Source of the DNA: Spirochaetales bacterium
Lineage (GTDB): Bacteria > Spirochaetota > Spirochaetia > SZUA-6
Length of the DNA stretch: 8,500 nt
Reading direction: 5' to 3'
Assembly: GCA_003233545.1 (NCBI GenBank)
Contig: QILZ01000206.1
Coordinates: forward strand, 1-8,500
Position 1 is the first letter of the stretch; each line of letters opens with the position of its first letter. The position numbers and the translations under genes are program-made. The notes beneath the pieces are model-generated. The model worked only from the letters and a program-made list of their open reading frames with translations, was not told the origin of the DNA and searched no databases. Below are positions 1 to 5,397 of the stretch, piece by piece.

Positions 1-95
1 GATGAACTCACATCGGTAGGCACATGGCAGATTCTGTTAGGAACTTCCATTGAACCGATCTTAATCGGATTAAACAAGTTTTTAAATTCAGACAT
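1..95 (-). CDS. NADH:flavin oxidoreductase, Old Yellow Enzyme family (N-terminus only)
   Basis: Only the first 31 codons are inside the window; the rest lies beyond base 1. Translation from the ATG at 95..93 begins MSEFKNLFNPIKIGSMEV and continues PNRICHVPTDVSS. The pattern LFxPIxIGxMxVxNRI is the hallmark start of the FMN-binding TIM barrel of OYE-like reductases (enoate reductase / 2,4-dienoyl-CoA reductase / BaiCD-like proteins). Family members use NAD(P)H and FMN, sometimes with a C-terminal FeS and FAD part, to reduce activated C=C bonds in the cytoplasm. The start is supported by a strong Shine-Dalgarno GGGAGG (107..102), six bases upstream. It is divergent from the ABC importer at 542. 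A broken relative of the same family lies at 4238-4469, so the family is tied to this locus twice. Substrate and subfamily cannot be told from 31 residues. Confidence 0.8.
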   Translation of the reverse strand, partial: MSEFKNLFNPIKIGSMEVPNRICHVPTDVSS

Positions 96-122
96 ACCTT
101 TCCTCCCTTAATTTTGCAGTTT

Positions 123-151
123 ATTATACTATATAATTTTCGAAACGATAG
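123..151 (-). promoter_or_regulatory. candidate promoter and CG-centred palindrome for the leftward flavin reductase
   Basis: On the minus strand a perfect TATAAT (128..123) lies 27 bases upstream of the reductase start codon. The hexamer 17 bases further upstream (CTATCG) is a poor -35, so the promoter may need an activator or may not be real. The palindrome TTTCGAAA (138-145) falls between the two boxes. CG-centred palindromes there are the style of LacI/GntR-family operators, but no regulator gene is in the window and the site is short. Confidence 0.3.
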
Positions 152-190
152 TAAATAATAACATAATTTATACAAATAACAATAAAATGA

Positions 191-219
191 TTGACACTAC
201 TTAAATACCGGTCTAAAAT
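191..219 (+). promoter_or_regulatory. sigma70-type promoter reading toward the ABC importer
   Basis: A perfect -35 hexamer TTGACA (191-196) is followed after exactly 17 bases by TAAAAT (214-219), one mismatch from the -10 consensus. Predicted transcription start is near 226. The first intact gene downstream is the binding protein at 542, so the transcript would have a leader of about 315 bases crossing the permease relic and a short reading frame. I see no closer good promoter before 542. It may originally have served the gene now decayed at 267. Confidence 0.6.
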
Positions 220-266
220 AAAGATAAGGTACGTGAGTAATTACGTTCACAAAACATTCGGGGTTC

Positions 267-392
267 TATGGAAGGTTTCTCTATGCCTTAGGAGGAAATA
301 AAAAAGTCGTATATACTTCCGGTATAAATACCAAACGCGTGACACACCAAGCCTATATCTTTGTATATGCTAAAGAATTATACATTATTTGA
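267..392 (+). pseudogene. relic of a second CUT2-type ABC permease (internal fragment)
   Basis: The frame from 267 reads GRFLYALGGNKK, then four changed residues, then SGIN and VT. This matches residues 205-229 of the intact permease in this window (18 of 25 identical by my alignment). At DNA level 270-344 aligns without gaps to 3843-3917 with about 54 of 75 bases identical, most differences at third positions. It therefore derives from a diverged paralogue that was once translated, not from a fresh duplication. GRFxYAxGGN is the conserved cytoplasmic-loop motif of RbsC/XylH-like permeases. Before 267 there is no recognisable permease sequence and an in-frame stop at 234-236. After 344 similarity fades and the frame ends at TGA 390-392. 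There is no start codon, Shine-Dalgarno or membrane segment left, so it cannot make a working protein. Confidence 0.7.
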
Positions 393-480
393 TCCGTTTA
401 GAATGACTGATCCTAAGATACAACGAATAATAAATGAGATGAGGAAAGAGGCTACGGAGTTGGAGAATATTCCGGCTTAG
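367..480 (+). other. unrecognised 37-codon reading frame, possibly a gene remnant
   Basis: ATG 367 to TAG 478-480 encodes 37 residues. The first part contains LFDPFRMTDPK, followed by a charged, helix-like stretch (IINEMRKEA) ending LENIPA. The frame overlaps the tail of the permease relic in another phase and is open back to a stop at 340-342. There is no Shine-Dalgarno before the ATG. The C-terminal half looks like real protein, so it may be the tail of another decayed gene, but I do not recognise the family. It could also be chance, or a leader peptide in the long 5' region of the importer transcript. Confidence 0.25.
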
Positions 481-541
481 TCGGAATAAAATATAAAGAC
501 TGAGTCTAATTCTCGGTTGATGTTTTATAGGAGGTATCAAT

Positions 542-1576
542 ATGAAACGACTAACAACGGTACTATTGACCGTTGCGGTTTTTTCTCTTATGGCAGTACC
601 TGTTTTTGCAACAGGGCAGGGAGAAAAAAAAGCCAACAAACAGTTAACAGTAGGCTATGTAATCCCCTACGAAATCGGATGGTTTTCATCATTTGTTCAG
701 GGATTCGAGCTTGTTGCAAAAGATGAAGGTGTAAAGACTGTACGACTCCACCACAATTACAAGGCGGATCAGGAAACAAAAGCTATTCAGGATCTAATCA
801 CTATGGGAGTCGATGGAATAAATGATACTGCAGCAACCGCAGAAAGTGCAGAGTATTCGAGTCAACTTGCCAACGAAGCAAAAATACCTATTCAGGTTAC
901 TGAAAGTGGAGTGGCTAAAGGAAAAGGACAACCCTTTGCTGTTATCGATTTCGACTGGAGTAAAATATACAGAACAGTAGCAGATGATTTAAGAAAAGAT
1001 GAATCGGGAGAATTATCTGTGATTAATATACAGGGCTTCGCCGGTACTCCACCGGTTATTGAGGGTATGAACGGATTAAAAACCGAAATTGCAAAATTGG
1101 ATAACATGAAGCTTGCAACTGATATCCAGTTTGGGGATTATGCAACAGAAAAATCACTCGGTATTATTAAAGCCCTTGTCGAGGGTGGCATTAAATTTAA
1201 TACAGCTATCGGTTCGTCTCAGGAGATCACCGAAGGAATAATTCAGGGGCTTAAGGAAGAAAATGTAGATTTAAATAAGGTTATAATTGTATCTGTTAAC
1301 GGAGGTCCCATGGATGTGGAAAATCTCAAGAAAGGTGAAATTGATTATGTACTAAGTCAGTCACCGGGCTTGCATGGCATGATAGTCGCTTATAATCTTA
1401 TTTCGAAACTAAAAGGAAGAACTTTTCAGACAAAAACTTATTCTCCCATTATCTGGGTTAATAAGAAAAACTGGCAGAAAAAGTTAATTCCATGGAAGAT
1501 GGATAATAGCTGGCTGCCTGTTGTTCATGAATTTGTAAAGACAGGTAAGTATAAACCCGAGCTCAGGACTAAATAG
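542..1576 (+). CDS. periplasmic substrate-binding protein of a CUT2-type (ribose/xylose-like) ABC importer
   Basis: This 344-residue exported protein captures the ligand and delivers it to the permease encoded at 3231. Residues 1-23 are a signal peptide: KR near the start, a hydrophobic core, and VFA before the predicted cut. No cysteine follows, so it is not a classical lipoprotein. The mature part has the type-1 periplasmic-binding fold: a first strand (LTVGYVIPYEIGWF, 35-48), then DQETKAIQDLITMGVDGI (76-93), the usual pattern where a glutamine-containing helix precedes a GVDGI strand, and an FAGTP-x5-G segment (166-176) opening the second lobe. The start is fixed by AGGAGG (529-534), seven bases before the ATG. 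It is first in the operon and is followed by a terminator-like hairpin, which would favour excess binding protein over the membrane parts. Tryptophans at 47, 139, 305, 311, 318 and 324 could help stack a sugar or aromatic ligand, but the substrate cannot be read from sequence. Confidence 0.9.
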   Translation: MKRLTTVLLTVAVFSLMAVPVFATGQGEKKANKQLTVGYVIPYEIGWFSSFVQGFELVAKDEGVKTVRLHHNYKADQETKAIQDLITMGVDGINDTAATAESAEYSSQLANEAKIPIQVTESGVAKGKGQPFAVIDFDWSKIYRTVADDLRKDESGELSVINIQGFAGTPPVIEGMNGLKTEIAKLDNMKLATDIQFGDYATEKSLGIIKALVEGGIKFNTAIGSSQEITEGIIQGLKEENVDLNKVIIVSVNGGPMDVENLKKGEIDYVLSQSPGLHGMIVAYNLISKLKGRTFQTKTYSPIIWVNKKNWQKKLIPWKMDNSWLPVVHEFVKTGKYKPELRTK

Positions 1577-1585
1577 AAAACTGCA

Positions 1586-1596
1586 ATCGTAACGAT
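1586..1596. repeat. short perfect inverted repeat after the binding-protein stop
   Basis: ATCGT-A-ACGAT is an 11-base perfect palindrome nine bases after the stop codon of the binding-protein gene, just before the larger hairpin at 1616. It is too short for a stable RNA hairpin. It could be an operator half-site pair or chance. Confidence 0.2.
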
Positions 1597-1615
1597 AGAA
1601 TTTTAGCAAAAAAAA

Positions 1616-1650
1616 AGGATCCCTCTGTGAAGGGGGATCCTGAGATTTTT
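1616..1650 (+). terminator. intrinsic terminator or attenuator between binding protein and ATPase
   Basis: An 8-base-pair stem AGGATCCC (1616-1623) / GGGATCCT (1634-1641) with a ten-base loop is followed, after four bases, by five T (1646-1650). A run of A precedes the stem (1608-1616), so the opposite strand would read stem plus U-tract directly. That means it could also stop leftward transcription. The gap before the T-run and its short length suggest partial read-through. In binding-protein operons this kind of site commonly keeps the first gene's product in excess of the ATPase and permease. No clear promoter is visible between 1650 and 1714, so the next genes probably depend on read-through. 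Confidence 0.75.
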
Positions 1651-1698
1651 CTGTTATAGATGGTTGTCATCTTTTCTAATAATAAATGTCAAGAGAAT

Positions 1699-1704
1699 AA
1701 GGAG
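1699..1704 (+). promoter_or_regulatory. Shine-Dalgarno that favours a TTG start for the ATPase
   Basis: AAGGAG (1699-1704) lies nine bases upstream of TTG 1714 but directly touches ATG 1705, which is too close to use it. The upstream ATG at 1660 has no Shine-Dalgarno, sits just behind the terminator T-run, and would add residues not expected in the family. The sequence therefore favours TTG 1714 as the start. Confidence 0.55.
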
Positions 1705-1713
1705 ATGGTTAAA

Positions 1714-3228
1714 TTGGAATCAGGAAATATTCTTGAAGCCATAAACTTAAGCAAAAGCTATCCCGGGGTGCAGGCATTGGATTCGGTTAACTTTTTGCTT
1801 AAAAGAGGGGAAGTCCATGCAATTGTCGGCCAAAATGGAGCGGGTAAATCCACGTTTATCGAAATTTTAGCAGGTTCAATACAACCTGATTCAGGTTCTA
1901 TTATAATTGATGGTCAGGATTATGTACGTCTTGATCCATCTCAATCTATAGAAAGAAGCATACAAACAGTACATCAGGACAATCAGCTAATAGAAGAATT
2001 GTCAGTTGCGGAGAATATCTATCTATATAATCTTCCGCAAACCAAACTGGGTTTTGTGAATATTTCTCTGTGTATAAGACATGCAGATGATTTACTTGAC
2101 AGACTGGGTATAGAGACCCGATCAAATATAAAGATAAGCAGTTTGACCTTTGTGGAAAAAAAGCTTATCAGTATTGCAAAAGCCTTTTCCAGAAAAGCCA
2201 AAATACTTATACTTGATGAGCCAACTGCCTCTCTAGACATAGAAGGAGAAAAAATTCTTTTCGATATAATAAGACGAAATGCGGAAAAGGGATTAAGTAT
2301 AATATATATATCCCACGATTTGGGTGAAATATTCGAAGTTTGTGACAGAGTAACTGTCTTAAAAGATGGGAAAAAGATAGCTGCACACGATGTTAAAAAT
2401 GTAGAGATGGAGACTATTGTACATGAAATGATAGGGAGATCATCTCATTCTTTGTACACCAGAGTATTGAATACGGCAAGAATAAAATCGGATGAGAAAT
2501 TGGAAATTATCGATTACAGCAGGTACAAAGTTGTTGATCATGTATCTTTTTCTGTTCGAAAAGGGGAAATATTCGGAATTGGTGGCCTGGTAGGTTCGGG
2601 AAGGACTGAGCTGGCCAGAATAATAATAGGTTTGGATAAAAAAGATTCGGGAAAACTGGTTTTTTGCGGTAAAGACATTACGCCTTCGAGCCCGTATGAT
2701 TCAATCAAAAAAGGAATCGGTTATCTTACAGAGAATAGAAAGGATGATGGGCTTGTAGTGATACGTCCAATTTTCGAGAATATTAGCATGGCAAGGTTTG
2801 CGAGAGATAGGCATATTCCCTATTTAGAACTTAAAAAAGAACGTACAACAACAGAAGAGATAGCATCCCAGCTTCAAATAAAAACTCCTTCAATTTCTCA
2901 ATTGGTTATCAATTTAAGTGGTGGCAATCAGCAGAAAGTTGTGCTTGCCAAGTGGCTGTATGCAAATTCGGAAATAATACTCTTTGATGAGCCGACCGTA
3001 GGGGTCGATGTGGGCAGTAAAAGTGAGATATATCATTTAATAGACAATCTTGTGCAGCAAGGGAAAATTATTATTATTATATCTTCGGATTATTTAGAAC
3101 TTAGCTCAGTATGCGACAGGGTGGGCATTATGCGTTTTGGGAAGCTTATTACTATATTAGAAGGTGCCCAAATTAATGAAGAAAATATTTTAAAAAATTC
3201 ACTTGGAGTAACTATGGAGGATAACTAA
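1714..3228 (+). CDS. CUT2-type sugar ABC transporter ATPase (two fused nucleotide-binding domains, RbsA/XylG/MglA-like)
   Basis: Cytoplasmic ATPase that powers the importer. From the TTG start it is 504 residues, normal for this family; ATG 1705 or ATG 1660 (522 residues) are the alternatives. Domain 1 has Walker A GQNGAGKST (39-47), a Q-loop region HQDNQ (87-91), Walker B with DEPTASLD (168-175) and the switch His in ISHD (201). Where the LSxGQ signature should be it has SLTFVEKK (143-150), then the family-typical IAKAF. Domain 2 has the degenerate Walker A normal for this family (GLVGSGRTE, no catalytic Lys), a good signature LSGGNQQK (401-408), Walker B DEPTVGVD (425-432), and SSD replacing the switch His. 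Only one composite ATP site is expected to hydrolyse; the odd signature in domain 1 would face the already degenerate domain-2 Walker A, so function is probably kept. The stop is two bases before the permease start. Confidence 0.9.
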   Translation: MESGNILEAINLSKSYPGVQALDSVNFLLKRGEVHAIVGQNGAGKSTFIEILAGSIQPDSGSIIIDGQDYVRLDPSQSIERSIQTVHQDNQLIEELSVAENIYLYNLPQTKLGFVNISLCIRHADDLLDRLGIETRSNIKISSLTFVEKKLISIAKAFSRKAKILILDEPTASLDIEGEKILFDIIRRNAEKGLSIIYISHDLGEIFEVCDRVTVLKDGKKIAAHDVKNVEMETIVHEMIGRSSHSLYTRVLNTARIKSDEKLEIIDYSRYKVVDHVSFSVRKGEIFGIGGLVGSGRTELARIIIGLDKKDSGKLVFCGKDITPSSPYDSIKKGIGYLTENRKDDGLVVIRPIFENISMARFARDRHIPYLELKKERTTTEEIASQLQIKTPSISQLVINLSGGNQQKVVLAKWLYANSEIILFDEPTVGVDVGSKSEIYHLIDNLVQQGKIIIIISSDYLELSSVCDRVGIMRFGKLITILEGAQINEENILKNSLGVTMEDN

Positions 3229-3230
3229 AG

Positions 3231-4232
3231 GTGACAAATAGAATCCTGACAAAGGATAAAAAGGTAAGACAATTAAATCAATCTTTTGTATTGATAATAA
3301 TAATCGCAGGACTATGTATAATAGCTACAGTCGTAAATCCAAGGTTTTTACGTATAACAAATATTATCAATATATTTCAGCAAATATCAGTTTTAGGAAT
3401 TATCGCAAGCGGTGTCGGGATGCTGCTTATTTCAGGCGATATAGATATCTCTGTCGGCCAACAAGTTTCGTTAATAGGCATCATCCTTGCAATGATAATT
3501 CAAAAAATTGGCGGAATACCCGCTAATGCGCCAAATGCATGGCTTTCAGGATGGGCAATACCGATGGCCATTGTGGTATCATTTGCTGTTGGTATACTAT
3601 TAGGGATTTTTAATGGTTTAGTTGTTATCAAATCCAAAGCGTCATCATTTATCATTACACTTGGATCCGCAACTGTATTTAAAGGACTGGCATTACTGAT
3701 AAGCGGAGGTTCCTCGTACATGCTTTTTAACCGCTTTGCAACTCTTGGCCGGGGAAGAATATTCAGCATTATTCCAATTGCAATTCTTTTTCTCCTTGGA
3801 GTAGTTATCATGTCTCATATACTTTTAAAGTATTTTAAATTCGGAAGATTTCTCTACGCCCTTGGAGGAAATAAGAAAGCCGCTTTTGTTTCCGGAATAA
3901 ATGTAAACAAAGTAACGTTAACCAGCTTTATTATGGTAGGCGTTTTTGATGCACTGGCTGCCTTAATACTAATTTCCAGAGTCGGCTCAGCTTTGGCTAC
4001 TACAGGAGATGCTTTTTCACTGGATGCACTTGCTGCTGCTGTTGTTGGTGGTGTTCCAATTATCGGTGGGAAGGGAAATGCATTAAATATTTTCCTTGGT
4101 GTTGTTCTAATCGGCCTTATAAGCAATGCGCTGGTTATTATGAACATAAACCCCTATTTACGTGATGTAGCAATTGGCCTATTGATAATTATCGCAGTAT
4201 CAATTAGCGCCATATCCGATCAGAGAAAATAA
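3231..4232 (+). CDS. CUT2-type sugar ABC transporter permease (RbsC/XylH-like)
   Basis: Inner-membrane channel subunit, 333 residues, the usual size; it is expected to work as a homodimer with the ATPase encoded just upstream. By eye there are about eight to ten hydrophobic segments, for example 19-36, 52-68, 77-93, 109-133, 178-199, 230-249, 284-304 and 311-328. Family motifs are DIDISVGQ (70-77, usually GxIDLSVGS), FGRFLYALGGN (204-214, the loop that contacts the ATPase) and AAVVGGVPIIGGKGN (269-283, usually AAVVIGGTSLxGGxG). The start is GTG 3231 with GGAGG (3216-3220) ten bases upstream, inside the end of the ATPase gene, which indicates coupled translation. The first residues (KDKKVRQ) are positively charged, fitting a cytoplasmic N-terminus. 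A relic of a diverged paralogue of residues 205-229 lies upstream at 267. The next reading frame downstream was an OYE reductase, now broken. Confidence 0.93.
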   Translation: MTNRILTKDKKVRQLNQSFVLIIIIAGLCIIATVVNPRFLRITNIINIFQQISVLGIIASGVGMLLISGDIDISVGQQVSLIGIILAMIIQKIGGIPANAPNAWLSGWAIPMAIVVSFAVGILLGIFNGLVVIKSKASSFIITLGSATVFKGLALLISGGSSYMLFNRFATLGRGRIFSIIPIAILFLLGVVIMSHILLKYFKFGRFLYALGGNKKAAFVSGINVNKVTLTSFIMVGVFDALAALILISRVGSALATTGDAFSLDALAAAVVGGVPIIGGKGNALNIFLGVVLIGLISNALVIMNINPYLRDVAIGLLIIIAVSISAISDQRK

Positions 4233-4237
4233 ATAAT

Positions 4238-4469
4238 AGGAGCAGCAATAAATTCAGGATTTTCATTATCTTTTCCGGCCCATTACCATGGGAACTATGG
4301 TAGTATTAAATCGAGTTAGCCGGAGGAGGTACCGGTCTTATTATTAGCTGCTACCCCTGATGCATTAACCGGACGACCAACGGTTACATGTCCGGTTGCT
4401 GATGGAGATAGTTATATTCCGGGTCTTACAAGGTTGGCTGAAGGTATGCATAAATATGGCGCTCAATGA
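4238..4469 (+). pseudogene. decayed Old Yellow Enzyme family flavin reductase, former fourth gene of the importer operon
   Basis: Three pieces in three phases rebuild the start of an OYE protein. At 4273-4317 the frame reads LFRPITMGTMVVLNRV, the same pattern as LFNPIKIGSMEVPNRI in the intact gene at 95. At 4319-4345 a shifted frame reads AGGGTGLII, the family's GGxGLII strand. At 4347-4466 another shift reads AATPDALTGRP, then DGDSYIPGLTRLAEGMHKYG, the family's IPGLxxLxxxxHxxGA helix, ending at TGA 4467-4469. Between the first two pieces about 25-30 codons normally present are missing, and everything after roughly residue 100 is gone. AGGAG (4238-4242) six bases after the permease stop is a plausible surviving Shine-Dalgarno, though the start codon is no longer clear and TAA lies in frame at 4249. 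The spacing suggests this was once co-transcribed with the importer. Length, frame changes and lost barrel rule out a working enzyme. Confidence 0.75.
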
Positions 4470-4495
4470 ATCGTTTTCTCTATCAGTTAAACGAT
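4470..4495. repeat. 7-base inverted repeat at the junction of two relics
   Basis: ATCGTTT (4470-4476) and AAACGAT (4489-4495) are perfect inverted copies around a 12-base spacer. They start directly after the stop of the OYE relic and overlap the last bases of the transposase relic. They could form a weak RNA hairpin, but there is no T-run after them. I cannot show that they are insertion-sequence ends, since no partner is found near 5300. Confidence 0.25.
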
Positions 4496-5278
4496 GTGGG
4501 GTAATAGATCGAATGAAATATTAATTATTCGGCCTGTGATGAATGAATCAGGGCAGAAGTTTTCTTTATATTGGCAGGTTAAAGATACAGGTGAATTCTT
4601 TGAATTCTCTGTAAACCTGGTAGATGAGCTTTTCATTTTCATAACGCATCCCCTTATATTCCATCTCATACCCGGCTATACAAATTATATTTCCATAAGG
4701 GGTGATTTTTTTAATACCTCGGAGAAGACTTTCCGTAACCTCTTTTTTTCTTCTTAAAGTGAACGAAGCTTTTAACTCTATTCCAAAATCACTTAGTAGC
4801 TTCTCTTTCAGTTCTTTATTATTACAAGCGCTGTCATACAATATTCTTTTGATAGAAGATTTGACCTCAGGTAGATCATTAAACAATTTTTCCACATGAG
4901 ATTAAAGAGTTTCTCTTTCAAAAGCGGCTGCATCAGATACCCCACTCTGTCATGATTTGGTTAAATTGTTCGAGTTTCCGAAGGCCTGGAACATGTTGGA
5001 AGCAATACTTATCTTTTTCATTCTTTGGGGCAAACCCACAAACACGTACAAAGCCGGGATTGCTATTAAGGAGCAAATCCCATCAAAGTCGCTCCCGGAA
5101 AACTTTTCAATAATTGAAGGATTGTCTCCTTCTCGATATTTTTGCATCGTTACAAGGGAAAATAATACAAAACGTTAAACCATGCAGCATCGGTCGTATC
5201 TAAAAGTACAGAATCATCCTCATGCACAGTATGAATTTATGGTATCTGCTTGCAGTCATTCTGAAGAACTGATAACAT
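4487..5278 (-). pseudogene. degenerate insertion-sequence transposase (DDE type)
   Basis: Reading leftward, a transposase-like protein can be rebuilt only across several frames. Piece 1 (about 5080-4933) reads LLNSNPGFVRVCGF and later LEQFNQIMTEWGI, the helical N-terminal region of IS1182/IS5-like transposases (NPxxRxxCGF), ending at a stop. Piece 2 (about 4930-4566) has an in-frame TAA (4904-4902), then ILYDSACNNKELKEKL, where DSA is the second catalytic Asp region, then RRKKEV and GIKKITPYGN. Piece 3 (about 4560-4487) continues in another frame with CQYKENFCP, a cysteine-containing tail typical of the family. The stretch that should carry the first catalytic Asp, roughly 100 codons between pieces 1 and 2, is missing. 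A former start may be ATG 5278..5276, eight bases after AGGAGG (5292..5287). It cannot make a working transposase. The exact IS family is uncertain, and no terminal repeats or target duplication were found. Confidence 0.65.
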
Positions 5279-5305
5279 TGTTATTTCCTCCTGATCTTAT
5301 ATAAT
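5278..5305 (+). promoter_or_regulatory. weak alternative sigma70-type promoter for the orphan exported protein gene
   Basis: TTGTTA (5278-5283), 16 bases, then a perfect TATAAT (5300-5305) on the plus strand. The -35 box is weak. If used, it would give a leader of about 85 bases to the gene at 5398 and would remove the need for the sigma54-like site. In such A+T-rich DNA a TATAAT can easily arise by chance. Confidence 0.25.
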
Positions 5306-5324
5306 AATCAGCATATATTGTAAA
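5296..5324 (-). promoter_or_regulatory. sigma70-like promoter facing the transposase relic
   Basis: On the minus strand TTTACA (5324..5319), 17 bases, then TATAAG (5301..5296). Predicted start is near 5289, which falls inside the AGGAGG at 5292..5287, so an mRNA from here would lose part of its ribosome site. It is probably a leftover of the element's own promoter, or chance in very A+T-rich DNA. Confidence 0.35.
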
Positions 5325-5370
5325 TAAATGTAAACGAAATGGTATAGGGTAGTCCTGTTCTCTTTAGAAT

Positions 5371-5386
5371 TGGCATCTTTCTTGCT
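5371..5386 (+). promoter_or_regulatory. candidate sigma54 (-24/-12) promoter
   Basis: TGGCATCTTTCTTGCT matches the RpoN consensus TGGCAC-N5-TTGCW at TGGCA, at TTGCT and in spacing; only the sixth base differs. With the GC at -12 the predicted transcription start is about 5397, one base before the ATG at 5398, so the mRNA would be essentially leaderless. No enhancer-binding protein gene and no obvious upstream activator site were seen in the window. The close match and its position before a gene favour it, but a chance match is possible. Confidence 0.4.
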
Positions 5387-5397
5387 TCCTGACAGGT

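Noticed and set aside
3500..3811. Long minus-strand open frame opposite the permease (also 3854-4147)
   Set aside because: The permease frame on the plus strand has clear family motifs throughout; these antisense frames have no ribosome site or recognisable domain.
4494..4757. 87-codon plus-strand open frame
   Set aside because: It is antisense to the transposase relic, has no ribosome site, and its composition reflects the opposite-strand coding; treated as a shadow.
4950..5147. 65-codon minus-strand frame starting MQKYREGDNPSI as a separate small gene
   Set aside because: It lies wholly within the transposase relic, and its first part joins the relic's other frames better than it stands alone; taken as one phase of the frameshifted pseudogene.
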